Source: Nostoc sp. UHCC 0926
GTDB taxonomy: Bacteria > Cyanobacteriota > Cyanobacteriia > Cyanobacteriales > Nostocaceae
Direction of reading: 5' to 3'
Assembly (NCBI RefSeq): GCF_028623165.1
Contig: NZ_CP117768.1
Coordinates: 992,001-1,056,000 of the forward strand
Length of the DNA: 64,000 nucleotides
The notes beneath the pieces were generated by a model. The model was given only the letters and a program-made list of their open reading frames with translations. It was not told where the DNA came from and did no database searches. Positions 17,014 through 26,521 of the stretch are shown here, in pieces. The stretch's first letter is position 1, and each line of letters starts with the position of its first letter. A program made the position numbers and the translations under genes.

Positions 17014-18018
17014 GTGAGAAAATTAACAGACTCTGACAAGCAAGAAATTCTTAAGTTATATCGAGAGACTGCCGAAACAACCTCAACTTTGGCAGACCGC
17101 TATGGTGTGAGTAACTCGACAATTAGTCGCCTGCTCAAAAGCACTTTACCAGAAGATGAGTATGAATACTTGGTCTCCTTAAAGCGGGCTGCTAGAACTC
17201 CTGAGGGTAGGGCGCAGGTAAGCTACGAGCAGTTACCCCTGCTGATTCAACCAGAGCCTGAGATAGAAGTTCCACCCGCTGAAAGTGAAAGTCAACCCTT
17301 GGAGGTGCCAAAAGTAGAGCCACAGCCGCGTCGGGTAATTCATCTAGAGCAGGAACTTTACTCAGAGGAAACGGCGGAGTCAATCGCCGCTAGTAGACGG
17401 GTGCGGCGACGCCCCTCGGCGTCGGAAAAACCGAAGCTCCGAGTTACAGAGAAATTAGAAACTCCAGAGCAAAAGCCGCTGGAAATAGTTAGCATCCCTA
17501 TCCCACCGCTAAAGAATGAACATCCAGGAGCGGCTGTCATAGCGCAGATGCTGGGCGAAGATTTGCTAGACGAATCGGAGGATTTGGATGATTTAGAAGA
17601 TGATGATTTAGAAGATGATGACTTTGAGGAAGAAGACTTTGATGACGATGACCTGGATGAGCAAAGACCTTTAGTCACAAAACGAAGACCAGGTGAAGCA
17701 TCAGTTCAAGTTTTACCTCTGTCGGTAGCCAATTTGCCTAAAACTTGCTATTTGGTGATTGACCGTTCCTCAGAATTAATTACCCGACCCCTCAAGGACT
17801 TTGGTGACTTGGGGCAAATTCCCAGCCTCGAAACCCAGCAAAGAACTTTGCCGGTGTTTGATAACCATCGTGTCGCCAAGCGCTTTTCTACTAAGCGCGA
17901 TCGCGTGATTAAAGTTCCTGATAGTAAAATGCTTCATAAGGCTCGTACCCATCTTCAAGCCAAGGGCATTACACGACTGTTGATTGATGGCCAGGTCTAC
18001 TCTTTATCTACACTTTAG
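17014..18018 (+). CDS. Helix-turn-helix protein with acidic central region
   Basis: This protein of about 334 residues opens with a transposase-type helix-turn-helix (KLTDSDKQEILKLYRETAET, ADRYGVSNSTISRLL), so it probably binds DNA. Residues about 70-180 are Pro/Glu-rich and likely disordered. They are followed by a striking run of Asp/Glu near residues 185-215 with repeated LEDDDLEDDDFEEEDF words. A compact C-terminal domain follows (LPKTCYLVIDRSSELITRPL to LLIDGQVYSLSTL). GTG at 17014 was preferred because the upstream TTG has no support; no strong ribosome binding site is present either way. A cyanobacterial regulator is a fair guess; the target is unknown. Confidence 0.75.
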   Translation: MRKLTDSDKQEILKLYRETAETTSTLADRYGVSNSTISRLLKSTLPEDEYEYLVSLKRAARTPEGRAQVSYEQLPLLIQPEPEIEVPPAESESQPLEVPKVEPQPRRVIHLEQELYSEETAESIAASRRVRRRPSASEKPKLRVTEKLETPEQKPLEIVSIPIPPLKNEHPGAAVIAQMLGEDLLDESEDLDDLEDDDLEDDDFEEEDFDDDDLDEQRPLVTKRRPGEASVQVLPLSVANLPKTCYLVIDRSSELITRPLKDFGDLGQIPSLETQQRTLPVFDNHRVAKRFSTKRDRVIKVPDSKMLHKARTHLQAKGITRLLIDGQVYSLSTL

Positions 18019-18073
18019 GAGTTAGGAGTTAGGAATTTCATAATTCTTAACTCTTAACTTTTAACTCCTAACT
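18018..18073. terminator. Repeat hairpin between convergent genes
   Basis: GAGTTAGGAGTTAGGA words on the left pair with TTAACTCCTAACTC words on the right in a long imperfect hairpin between the convergent genes ending at 18018 and 18074. The heptamer-like words are a dispersed Nostoc spacer repeat and recur at 47511-47610 and 58978-59060. A bidirectional terminator is likely. Confidence 0.55.
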
Positions 18074-19015
18074 CTAAGTATAGACAGCCCTTGCAAAACG
18101 CTCTGCCAAGTAGATAATGTCTTGTCTACGAGCAATTTGGTTCATCCATTTTTGAGGAATATTTTCCACCCCGTAGTAAATTCCCGCTAACCCACCGGTC
18201 ACAGCAGCAGTAGTATCAGTATCCCCGCCTAAGTTGACAGCTTTCAGTACTGCTTCAGAATAAGAGGAGCTATTTAATAAACACCACAGGGATGACTCTA
18301 AGGTATCAATCACATAGCCACCAGAATTAATCTCTTCCACTGGTAACTTGGCAATCTCACCACTCAAAACTCTGGCAAAATGGGGCTTCTCTAACAAAAA
18401 TTCCCGCACAGTATAAATTGTTTGGATATCTTGTAATGCTTGTAAATAAGCTGTTTGTAGGTCAGCCCCTTCCAAGAGCGCCACTGCAATACTAATATAA
18501 ATGCCACAGGCCATTTGCGATCGCGCATGGGCATGAGTAATCGCCGAAACATCATGCACCCGCGGCAGCAATTCGCCTAAAGTTAAGTTTCTGTGACAAT
18601 AAGCCATCGGCAAGATTCTCATTAAAGAACCATTGCCATTACTATTTTCAACCTTGCCACCCGCCTGATGGGGAATAACTCCCTGTTTCAGGCGCATAAT
18701 TGCTGTGTGGGTAGTTTGACCAATATCAAAGACATCGCCACGAGGAGTCCAGTAAGCCTCCTTGTACCAGCGCCAGAAGGAATTAGCTATAGCATCCAAC
18801 GAATACCCTCTACAAAGGCATTCTGCCAAGCAAAAGCTTAACGAACTGTCATCTGACCAAGTTCCTGGTGGTTGATTCCATGTGCCATAACCCAGCATTG
18901 TTGTCACTGGAGATTTCACTCGTTCAGCACGGCTAGTAAACTCCACTGGCACACCCAACGCATCACCGACACATAAACCCATCAAACCAGACAACGTTTT
19001 TGCAGCGGTTAGCAT
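18074..19015 (-). CDS. ADP-ribosylglycohydrolase (DraG/ARH-type) family protein
   Basis: The family removes ADP-ribose from modified proteins or small molecules with a two-magnesium centre. The 313-residue protein carries GLCVGDALGVPVEF near residue 14, the metal motif WSDDSSLSFCLAE near residue 53, a central GSLMRILP motif, HAHARSQMACGIY, and the C-terminal metal ligands in LGGDTDTTAAVTGGLAGIYY. All expected acidic ligands appear present. No dinitrogenase-reductase ADP-ribosyltransferase (draT) is nearby, so a nitrogenase-specific role is not supported by context. It is a single gene on the minus strand. Confidence 0.92.
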   Translation of the reverse strand: MLTAAKTLSGLMGLCVGDALGVPVEFTSRAERVKSPVTTMLGYGTWNQPPGTWSDDSSLSFCLAECLCRGYSLDAIANSFWRWYKEAYWTPRGDVFDIGQTTHTAIMRLKQGVIPHQAGGKVENSNGNGSLMRILPMAYCHRNLTLGELLPRVHDVSAITHAHARSQMACGIYISIAVALLEGADLQTAYLQALQDIQTIYTVREFLLEKPHFARVLSGEIAKLPVEEINSGGYVIDTLESSLWCLLNSSSYSEAVLKAVNLGGDTDTTAAVTGGLAGIYYGVENIPQKWMNQIARRQDIIYLAERFARAVYT

Positions 19016-19864
19016 TATTCAATCTCCACAATAATTGCTCAAAATTAACTTTATAGATTCCCTCTATAGCTTGTTGCAACAGATGCTACAGCCTACTTTT
19101 TCATCCTATGTGAAAAGCTCAGTAAAAAGTTGTTAATCGGGTATTTTATTTACCATATCCCGACTTATACCAATTCGCTATGGAGATGCACTTAATTTTT
19201 ATTAAACGAACTGCCAAGTAGCCTTTCCAACTCTTGGAGAGGCTGCGCCAATGGAACGCTACGCGAACGCGCAACGTCTCCAAGAGTTGGAAGAAGGAAT
19301 AATCATTAAGTGCAAGTTTACGGATAATTAGTATTAGTTTAAGTTTCAAATATTATGCTAGTTTAAAAAGCCTCTGTCTTGAGATAAAGAATTAGGATGA
19401 AAATATATTGAAATGTAATTATAACAGCTTATTTATTATTTCCAGGGATAGTTACCCTGTAAGCGTTATGCATCAATAACAACAGTCATTTAATAAAAGT
19501 TGAATCGGAAGTTGCTAACAATTTGCTCGTCTAGACTAATGCCAAGCTAAGGCTTGATGCCTACCAAAATAGCGATGCTGATGCTGTTAGCATCAATGGT
19601 GGTATTGGCTATAGCTTCAAATAAAAGATTATTGAGTCCTCACTCACTCTATACTTTACTTAGTACTCAGGACTTAGCACTTCTTCACTCACTACTCCAA
19701 AAAGCTGATTTTGTTAAGTGTTACATCACTGAGAAAGCCGGCTTTTGCCGTGGTAAAATTAAAATATTCCTCATTATTCCGGCCGGATTACCGGGGATCA
19801 AGTAGCCGAAGGGTGCTAATTCGGCGTCTACGTAATGCTTTATTGAGAATACTATACAAGTCTA
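19016..19864. other. Long spacer between the ADP-ribosylglycohydrolase gene and sir
   Basis: About 850 bases. Besides the hairpin at 19225-19292 there are short direct words (CACTCACT, TTAGTACTCAGGACTTAG) and no convincing gene. The frame at 19554-19805 starts at TTG, lacks a ribosome binding site and has repeat-like codons, so I do not call it. Promoter elements of both divergent genes must lie here, but I cannot place them reliably. Confidence 0.4.
19225..19292. repeat. MITE-like hairpin repeat
   Basis: A perfect 16-bp inverted repeat (TTCCAACTCTTGGAGA and its complement TCTCCAAGAGTTGGAA) encloses a GC-rich 36-base centre containing GGCTGCGCCAA and ACGCGAACGCG. The first arm plus GGCTGCGCC recurs as its exact complement at 38213-38234, showing a dispersed family. 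Confidence 0.7.
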
Positions 19865-21781
19865 ATGGTTAAATCTGCGCCTTCCCCCATCACTAGCCGT
19901 AAGCCTTCCAAACTAGAAGGAATCAAGGAAAATAGTAATTTTTTGCGTGAACCTGTAGCAACTGAGATCCTTGAAGATACTACCCATTTTACCGAAAATG
20001 CGGTGCAGCTTTTGAAGTATCACGGTTCTTACCAGCAGGATAACCGCGACAACCGTACTAAGGGACAGGAAAAAGATTACCAGTTTATGCTGCGGACAAA
20101 AAATCCGGGTGGTTTAGTACCACAGCAGCTGTATCTGGCTTTAGATAAACTAGCTGATGAGTATGGCAACCACACCTTACGAGTAACTACCCGTCAAGGT
20201 TTCCAAATGCACGGAATTTTAAAGAAGAATCTTAAGACAGCAATTGCCACAATTGTCAAGAACCTGGGTACGACTTTGGGAGCTTGCGGCGATATCAACC
20301 GCAACGTGATGGCACCACCAGCCCCCTTTAAAAATCGCCCAGAGTATCAGTATGCTTGGGAGTATGCCCAGAATATTGCTGACTTGCTTTCAGCGCAAAC
20401 AGGTGCTTATTACGAAATTTGGTTGGATGGGGAAAAAGCAATTAGTGCTGAAGAAAACCCAGAGGTGAAGGCGGCGCGACAGCGCAATGGTAATGGCACA
20501 ATTATTCATGACAACGAAGAACCAATTTATGGCACTCACTATATGCCCCGCAAGTTTAAAATTTGCGTGACAGTGCCAGGGGATAATTCGGTTGATTTGT
20601 ATTCTCAAGACCTGACCTTGGTAGTAATTACCAATAAGAAGAAACAATTAGAAGGATTTAATATTTTTGCTGGTGGTGGCTTAGGTAGAACACACGGTAA
20701 AGAAGAAACTTTCGCTAGGTTAGCAGATCCCATCGGTTATGTAGCCAAAGATGACGTTTACGATATAGTGAAAGCGATTGTTGCTACCCAGAGAGATTAT
20801 GGCGATCGCACTGATCGTCGTCATGCCAGATTAAAATATCTAATCAACGATTGGGGTGTAGATAAATTCCGTACCCAAGTTGAAGAATATTTCGGTAAAC
20901 CAGTTGAAGCCTTCAAACCACTGCCAGAGTTTAAATATCACGACTTCCTCGGCTGGAATGAACAAGGTGATGGCAAGCTATTTTTAGGAATTTCCATTGA
21001 CAATGGTCGAATCAAGGATGAAGGTTCGTTTCAACTAAAAACCGCCTTGCGGGAAATTGTCGAGCAGTTAAACTTGTCCATCCGCCTGACGCCCAACCAT
21101 AACCTGATTTTTTACGATATCGAACCAGATAGCAAAGAAGCCATTCAAGAAATTCTCAATAGTCACGGTGTCGTTTCTGATCCTGATAAAATCGAACCTT
21201 TAGAGCGGTATGCAATGGCTTGTCCTGCTTTGCCCACTTGCGGCTTGGCAATCACGGAATCAGAACGGGCAATACCAGGGATTTTGGAGCGGATTCGCAC
21301 TCTATTGGATAAAATAGGTTTACAAAATGAGCATTTTGTGGTAAGGATGACAGGGTGCCCTAACGGCTGCGCTCGTCCCTACTTAGCAGAATTGGGCTTT
21401 GTCGGTAGCGCTCCAGAATCTTACCAATTATGGTTAGGGGGTTCGCCAAATCAGACTCGACTCGCGCAACCTTACACAGAAAAGCTGCACCATAATGACT
21501 TGGAAACCTTCCTAGAGCCGATTTTTGTTTACTTTAAGAAATCTCGAAAATCTAAGGAAAGCTTTGGTGATTTTTGCGATCGCGTTGGTTTTGATGCCAT
21601 ACGGGAATTTACTGCCACCTACGACCCGCTTTCAGCCAATGGTGCAAACAAATCACGCCACCGGGTGAATTTGAAAGAAGAGGTTTATAGCAAGTTGAAG
21701 GAAGTAGCCCAAAGCCAAGATAAGCCGATGACTCAGTTAGTGACTGAAGCGCTAGAGGCTTACTTCCAGAATCTTTCATAA
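19865..21781 (+). CDS. sir: Ferredoxin-sulfite reductase with C-terminal RHH-like tail
   Basis: The enzyme reduces sulfite to sulfide with six electrons from ferredoxin, using coupled siroheme and a [4Fe-4S] cluster. Cluster and siroheme ligands are visible as C453-x5-C459 and C498-x3-C502 ([10 protein letters not shown]). The N-terminal HSNFLRxP-type region and the [13 protein letters not shown] and [10 protein letters not shown] motifs match the sulfite rather than nitrite reductase branch. At 638 residues it is longer than plain SiR. Residues about 597-638 ([35 protein letters not shown]) look like a ribbon-helix-helix DNA-binding domain. The gene is monocistronic and is followed by a strong hairpin. 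Confidence 0.93.
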   Translation: MVKSAPSPITSRKPSKLEGIKENSNFLREPVATEILEDTTHFTENAVQLLKYHGSYQQDNRDNRTKGQEKDYQFMLRTKNPGGLVPQQLYLALDKLADEYGNHTLRVTTRQGFQMHGILKKNLKTAIATIVKNLGTTLGACGDINRNVMAPPAPFKNRPEYQYAWEYAQNIADLLSAQTGAYYEIWLDGEKAISAEENPEVKAARQRNGNGTIIHDNEEPIYGTHYMPRKFKICVTVPGDNSVDLYSQDLTLVVITNKKKQLEGFNIFAGGGLGRTHGKEETFARLADPIGYVAKDDVYDIVKAIVATQRDYGDRTDRRHARLKYLINDWGVDKFRTQVEEYFGKPVEAFKPLPEFKYHDFLGWNEQGDGKLFLGISIDNGRIKDEGSFQLKTALREIVEQLNLSIRLTPNHNLIFYDIEPDSKEAIQEILNSHGVVSDPDKIEPLERYAMACPALPTCGLAITESERAIPGILERIRTLLDKIGLQNEHFVVRMTGCPNGCARPYLAELGFVGSAPESYQLWLGGSPNQTRLAQPYTEKLHHNDLETFLEPIFVYFKKSRKSKESFGDFCDRVGFDAIREFTATYDPLSANGANKSRHRVNLKEEVYSKLKEVAQSQDKPMTQLVTEALEAYFQNLS

Positions 21782-21805
21782 ACCGAAAAATTGAAGATAA
21801 TCAAA

Positions 21806-21837
21806 CAGAGACACAGATAAATTCATCTGTGTCTCTG
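21806..21837 (+). terminator. Hairpin terminator of sir
   Basis: A perfect 13-bp stem, CAGAGACACAGAT pairing with ATCTGTGTCTCTG around a six-base loop, starts 25 bases after the sir stop codon. A U-run is absent, so it may instead be a 3'-stabilising or repeat-derived hairpin. Confidence 0.6.
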
Positions 21838-21890
21838 TCGCGTAAGTCCTAATGCCTTTATGTAACACATCCACAGGAAAACTTAACTAT

Positions 21891-22222
21891 GGTAACAACA
21901 GCAAAATTTGCAGAAACTGAGTACAGACCCACCACCAGACTTAGTACTGGAAGTAGAATACTCCAGATCAAAGATAGACAAGTTGCCTCTTTATGCTTCA
22001 ATGGGAGTTCCAGAATTCTGGCGGTATAACGGAAATGTGTTGCGCGTTTACACCCTCAATGATGGGCAATACTCACAGAGTGATAGTAGTCCAACTTTTG
22101 CGCCTGTGGTGGTGACGGAGATTCCCCGATTTATCCAAGAAAGCAAGAAAGTTGGACAAATAGCAGTAACTCGTGCTTTCCGTACCTGGGTTAGACAGCA
22201 GATGTCTATAGCAAGGCAATAA
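21891..22222 (+). pseudogene. Truncated Uma2-family gene
   Basis: An ATG at 21891 opens a Uma2-like leader (MVTTAKFAETE), but the body of the protein is missing. The C-terminal half of a Uma2 protein appears in another frame from about 21918: DPPPDLVLEVEYSRSKIDKL, then LYASMGVPEFWRY and VYTLNDGQYSQS. The region between (about 70-80 residues of an intact member such as 6378-6950) is gone, with a frame change at the junction. The presumed nuclease residues D-x-E are retained in the fragment, but the fold is incomplete, so it is most likely a relic. A TTG at 21908 could in principle start the fragment. Confidence 0.7.
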
Positions 22223-22235
22223 TTTATTAAGAAAA

Positions 22236-22943
22236 ATGTCCCAACTGCAAAGAATTGCGATCGCACCTTCCCAACTTCAGCAAGGGCAAATTTTGCTCAC
22301 CAAAGAACAACAGCATTATTTGGGGCGGGTGTTGCGCTTGCGTGAAGGCGATCGCTTTATTGCAATGGATGGTAGGGGAAAATGGTGGTTAGCACAGCTA
22401 GCAGGGGAACAAGCACAGGTTTTAGAACCACTGACAGTAGAAACTGAATTACCTGTATCGATTACGCTGATGGTGGCGTTGCCTAAAGGCAATGGATTTG
22501 ATGAAGTGGTACGGTGTTGTACAGAGTTAGGAGTAGCTTGTATTGCACCAGTATTGAGCGATCGCACTTTGCTTGATCCAAGTCCTCAAAAGCTCGAACG
22601 CTGGCGGCGGATCGCAACAGAAGCCGCCGAGCAATCAGAGCGCTCATTCGTGCCGACAATTTTAGAGCCTGTTGCTTTTAATACTGCTGTCACTGCTAAT
22701 CAGACAAGTCACCGCTACATTTGTGAGGCTCGTGGAGAGTATCCCCATTTAAATAAAGTGCTAAGTAGCATCTCTAACGAGATTGTCATTGCTACTGGGC
22801 CAGAGGGAGGATGGACAACACAAGAAATTGAAAATGCGAAGTTAGCTGGATTTCAACCTGTTTCCCTTGGTCGGCGCATCCTGAGAGCAGTTACAGCCCC
22901 GGTAGTAGCATTATCCTTGATTACCGCAATTTGTGAAGTATAA
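22236..22943 (+). CDS. rsmE: 16S rRNA m3U1498 methyltransferase RsmE
   Basis: RsmE methylates U1498 of 16S rRNA in assembled 30S subunits using S-adenosylmethionine. The 235-residue protein has the N-terminal PUA-like domain (QHYLGRVLRLREGDRFIAMD), then the SPOUT domain with LMVALPKGNGFDEVVRCCTE, a central AAEQSERSFVP, and the knot motifs ATGPEGGWTTQEI and SLGRRILRAVTAPVVALSLI. Length and motif order are standard. It starts 13 bases after the Uma2 relic. AAGAAAAATG precedes the start without a strong Shine-Dalgarno sequence. Confidence 0.95.
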   Translation: MSQLQRIAIAPSQLQQGQILLTKEQQHYLGRVLRLREGDRFIAMDGRGKWWLAQLAGEQAQVLEPLTVETELPVSITLMVALPKGNGFDEVVRCCTELGVACIAPVLSDRTLLDPSPQKLERWRRIATEAAEQSERSFVPTILEPVAFNTAVTANQTSHRYICEARGEYPHLNKVLSSISNEIVIATGPEGGWTTQEIENAKLAGFQPVSLGRRILRAVTAPVVALSLITAICEV

Positions 22944-23007
22944 ATGATTTATAGCTCACGCAAATCTCCTTTTGCGCGAGACATCACTCCAGCGTGCATT
23001 TAAAGTG

Positions 23008-24072
23008 ATGATTGAGCAAGTTGCGATCGCCTTTGAGCATAAAGATTATCAAACAGCTGCTAAATTACTCAAACAGCTGCGAAAAGAATCACCAGACAAT
23101 CCTTGGGTGCAATTTTATCTTGGTCGGTTGCATGAAGTATCTGGAAAGCATCAGGATGCGGAAAAAATTTATCGGCAATTGCTGCGAGATACGACAAATA
23201 CCAAAATAGTGACGTTAGCACGTCAAGGTTTGCGACGACTGCAAGAAATGGAGCTAGAAGAAAGACAAAGAGCCATTTCTCAAGCAACATCTCAACCTAA
23301 TAACACCGAACTTGGCGTACTAGTCTTAGAGCCTCTCAGTAACGAGATGAAAACAGAAGCATCTCGAAAATTCGCCCAGATTATGCAGCTAGACCCCTAT
23401 ACTGCACGACTAATACTGCCAAGTCGTGGCTGGAGGTTGTACCGCACTGGCCAAGTAGGAGAACTTAAATTTTACGGGAAACAGTTACAGCAGGCTGGCA
23501 TTCCTTGCTTTTGGGCAACAATAGCTCAAATTCAGCAAATTCAAGTTTATCAAGTCAAATATTTCCAGGAATCTACCCCACAAGTTACTGTTGTTTGCCG
23601 CAACCAGGCAAATCAACTTGGTTCTCTCACCTTTGATTGGTCAGAAGTCACAGCAAGAGTAGTGGGACTTTTGCCCATTTTTGAACAAGTTGTAGATGTT
23701 GATGCCTACCGGAAACTGGAACGGAAAACTCAAACACAAGACTATACCCAGTTTTGTGATTTACACCTACCTGGTAGACGTTGCATTCTCCGATTTAATG
23801 ACAACGGCTATGAATTTCAGCAAGGTTTAGAAATCATTCCCCAAGCTAGCCAAAATACAATCAGAATTAATTGGAATAGTTTATCAAGTTGGATTAACCA
23901 GCAACTACCTCAAGTCAAAATTTGGTCAGATTTTACGTCTTTTGCAGATACAACATTAGATCAAACAGAAATGCTGGGCCATATCAAGTCTCACATTCAT
24001 CTATTTCGTAGGGAAGAGACTAATTGGGACTCAGCTTTTCATTTATATAGTGGACTGGTGTTTGTTAAATAA
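23008..24072 (+). CDS. TPR-repeat protein, cyanobacterial
   Basis: The N-terminal 75 residues form tetratricopeptide-like helices (EHKDYQTAAKLLKQLRKESP, WVQFYLGRLHEVSGKHQDAE KIYRQLL in two parts), so the protein probably mediates protein contacts. The remaining 280 residues contain a domain I do not recognise, starting LGVLVLEPLSNEMKTEASRK, with LPSRGWRLYRTGQVGEL. The ATG at 23008 was chosen because the longer frame begins at a TTG with no ribosome binding site. It lies 64 bases after rsmE on the same strand. No membrane segment or signal is visible. Function unknown. Confidence 0.75.
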   Translation: MIEQVAIAFEHKDYQTAAKLLKQLRKESPDNPWVQFYLGRLHEVSGKHQDAEKIYRQLLRDTTNTKIVTLARQGLRRLQEMELEERQRAISQATSQPNNTELGVLVLEPLSNEMKTEASRKFAQIMQLDPYTARLILPSRGWRLYRTGQVGELKFYGKQLQQAGIPCFWATIAQIQQIQVYQVKYFQESTPQVTVVCRNQANQLGSLTFDWSEVTARVVGLLPIFEQVVDVDAYRKLERKTQTQDYTQFCDLHLPGRRCILRFNDNGYEFQQGLEIIPQASQNTIRINWNSLSSWINQQLPQVKIWSDFTSFADTTLDQTEMLGHIKSHIHLFRREETNWDSAFHLYSGLVFVK

Positions 24073-24160
24073 TTCGTAATTCGTAATTAAGTTTACTATT
24101 ACCTACTGCCTACCTTAAGAAGTAAGTTTACAAATCAAATAAAAGTACTCTATCTAACCT

Positions 24161-26467
24161 ATGAATACAGCAGCCAACCAAAATCAACAGTTAGGCGGTT
24201 TATACGTTCAATCCCCTCAAGGAGAGCAACTAGTTTTTCCGCTCAAGCATACGGAAGTTCTAGCAAAAATTGCAGGTAACTTGTCACGAGTTGAGGTGAT
24301 TCAAAGCTTTGAAAATCCCTTCACGCAGCCTTTAGAAGCAGTGTATATCTTTCCGTTACCCGATGAGGCGGCGGTGGATGACATGGAAATCAAAATAGGT
24401 AGCCGCATTATCAAAGGTAATATTAAAAAACGTGAAGAAGCACAACAAATCTACGAAAAGGCCAAACAAGAAGGACGCACCGCCGGACTTCTAGAACAGC
24501 AACGAGACAATATCTTTACCCAATCTCTGGCTAACATCAAACCTGGTGAACAAATTGATGTTACAATTCGTTACACCGAAAGTTTAAAATTTGAGGCGGG
24601 AAATTACGAATTTGTTTTCCCGACGGTGGTGGGGCCAAGATATATTCCAGGAACGCCGATAGATAATAGCGGTGATACAGACCAAGTTCCTGATGCTTCT
24701 CGGATTACACCGCCTGTAGTCCCAGAAGGAATGCGATCGCGTCACGATATTAATGTCACAGTAGAAATTGATGCGGGTTTACCAATTTCTCAAGTGCGTT
24801 CTCCTTCCCATCAATTAAAAATTGAATACTCAGGTCAAATAGTGCGGATTCAATTAGCTGGAGAAGATATAATTCCCAACAAAGATTTAATTCTCCGCTA
24901 TCAAGTTTCTGGTCAAGAAACTCAATCCACGATATTAACCCAAGCCGACGATCGCGGCGGACATTTTGCAATTTATCTGATTCCAGCTTTGGAATATTCT
25001 ACTGATGAAATTGTCCCCAAAGATGTCGTATTTTTGGTGGATACTTCCGGTTCACAATCGGGCGAACCGTTGCAAAAGTGTCAAGAATTAATGCGGCGAT
25101 TTATCAATGGGTTGAATCCTAATGATACTTTCACAATTATCGATTTTTCCAATAGAGTCAGACAGTTATCAAAGAAACCTCTGCCGAATACACCAGAAAA
25201 TCGTACCAAAGCGATCGCTTACATTAACAATTTACAAGCTGATGGCAGCACAGAAATGCTCAGTGGCATTCGTACAGCCATAAATTTCCCCACACCAGCC
25301 GGAAGATTACGCAGTGTTGTACTCCTAAGCGATGGCTACATCGGTAACGAAAATGAAATTTTGGCGGAGGTACAACAACACCTCCAACCAGGAAATCGCC
25401 TTTACAGTTTTGGTGCTGGTAGTTCAGTTAACCGTTTTTTACTGAATCGCCTCGCCGAAATTGGCCGGGGAATATCCAGAATTATTCGTCATGATGAACC
25501 CACAGAAGAAGTTGCCGAAAAGTTTTACAGGCAAATCAACAACCCCGTACTCACAAATATTCAAATCTCTTGGCAAGGTGACACAGAATCACCTGTCATT
25601 TACCCAGCCATAGCGCCTGATTTATTCAGCGAACAACCATTAGTTTTATTTGGCCGCAAACAGGATAGAATCAGCGGGAATCTACAAATCTCCGGCATTG
25701 CTGCGGGCGGTAAGCACTATGAAAAAACATTTCACCTCAAATTTGAGGAAACAGGAAATCTTGCTGTAGCGCAGTTATGGGGACGTGCTTGCATCAAAGA
25801 TTTGATGAATCAAATGGTGAGCTTTGAAACCAAGGCTGGTGTAGAAGCGGTTACAGAAACTGCCTTAACTTATCAACTGCTTTCTCAATACACCGCTTTT
25901 GTAGCTGTCAGCGATGACGTGGGGGTTGAACCAGGAAGCGAATATGTGTCTATGCAAGTGCCAGTCGAAATGCCTGAAGCAGTTAGTTACATTGGTGGTC
26001 TTCCGGCTGGTGGTTTTGCGCCTCAAATTTCAACCTTAAAGGCAGCAGCACCAACCTTTGCAGACGTTCCAGATTTTCTCCGACAAAAGCGATCGCCACA
26101 ATCTCCAGTAGCGAAAGAAGTCGATATCTCTTTGAGCTTTGATTCCGAGGAGATGGAACAAGATGAAATATCAGACGCAGCCATCAACCATCAGTTAGAG
26201 GTCATCAGCGTCACTGGCTTAGATGAAATAGGAATTGCTAACCTAAGCCAACACCTTCAACAATTAAACTTGCCTTCCGGCTTCAGTGGTGAAATCGTCT
26301 TTGAGTTCACTCTCAACAAAGGTCGGGTAGGACGGGTAGTGTTGGATGAAAAAGCCTCAACTCTAAAAAATGCAGTTGTAGTGGAGAAAATTAAGCGATC
26401 GCTCCTAGTTTGGATTCTCCCATCTACAACTGGTAAACTTATCTTAATCTTGCGTATTCACACTTAA
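24161..26467 (+). CDS. VIT and von Willebrand factor A domain protein
   Basis: The 768-residue protein has a VIT domain at residues about 8-135 (VEVIQSFENPFTQPLEAVYI, KREEAQQIYEKAKQEGRTAG) and a VWA domain from about 285 with a MIDAS metal site, DTSGS near residue 293. The C-terminal 80 residues (SGFSGEIVFEFTLNKGRVGR) look like the AgmX/TonB-type C-terminal domain seen in periplasmic energy-transducing or gliding proteins. It resembles inter-alpha-trypsin-inhibitor-like bacterial proteins. No signal peptide is evident, so its location is uncertain. A terminator hairpin follows at 26495. Role unknown; adhesion or complex assembly is inference. Confidence 0.88.
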   Translation: MNTAANQNQQLGGLYVQSPQGEQLVFPLKHTEVLAKIAGNLSRVEVIQSFENPFTQPLEAVYIFPLPDEAAVDDMEIKIGSRIIKGNIKKREEAQQIYEKAKQEGRTAGLLEQQRDNIFTQSLANIKPGEQIDVTIRYTESLKFEAGNYEFVFPTVVGPRYIPGTPIDNSGDTDQVPDASRITPPVVPEGMRSRHDINVTVEIDAGLPISQVRSPSHQLKIEYSGQIVRIQLAGEDIIPNKDLILRYQVSGQETQSTILTQADDRGGHFAIYLIPALEYSTDEIVPKDVVFLVDTSGSQSGEPLQKCQELMRRFINGLNPNDTFTIIDFSNRVRQLSKKPLPNTPENRTKAIAYINNLQADGSTEMLSGIRTAINFPTPAGRLRSVVLLSDGYIGNENEILAEVQQHLQPGNRLYSFGAGSSVNRFLLNRLAEIGRGISRIIRHDEPTEEVAEKFYRQINNPVLTNIQISWQGDTESPVIYPAIAPDLFSEQPLVLFGRKQDRISGNLQISGIAAGGKHYEKTFHLKFEETGNLAVAQLWGRACIKDLMNQMVSFETKAGVEAVTETALTYQLLSQYTAFVAVSDDVGVEPGSEYVSMQVPVEMPEAVSYIGGLPAGGFAPQISTLKAAAPTFADVPDFLRQKRSPQSPVAKEVDISLSFDSEEMEQDEISDAAINHQLEVISVTGLDEIGIANLSQHLQQLNLPSGFSGEIVFEFTLNKGRVGRVVLDEKASTLKNAVVVEKIKRSLLVWILPSTTGKLILILRIHT

Positions 26468-26494
26468 CCCATCAGTCATATAGATACACAAAAC

Positions 26495-26514
26495 AGACGC
26501 AAAATTCCGCGTCT
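26495..26514. terminator. Short hairpin between convergent genes
   Basis: AGACGC pairs with GCGTCT around AAAATTCC. On the minus strand the stem reads into TTTTG-type sequence. It lies between the convergent genes ending at 26467 and 26522. Confidence 0.5.
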
Positions 26515-26521
26515 CTGTGAC

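Noticed and set aside
18074..19015. Nitrogenase-regulating DraG
   Set aside because: The fold fits, but no draT or nif genes lie near and the family is broad, so only the general name is justified.
19554..19805. Plus-strand frame upstream of sir
   Set aside because: Starts at TTG, no ribosome binding site, low-complexity repeat words, no recognisable family.
19865..21781. Ferredoxin-nitrite reductase (nirA)
   Set aside because: Length and the N-terminal [10 protein letters not shown] and RTKNPGG motifs match sulfite reductase; no nitrate-assimilation genes are adjacent.
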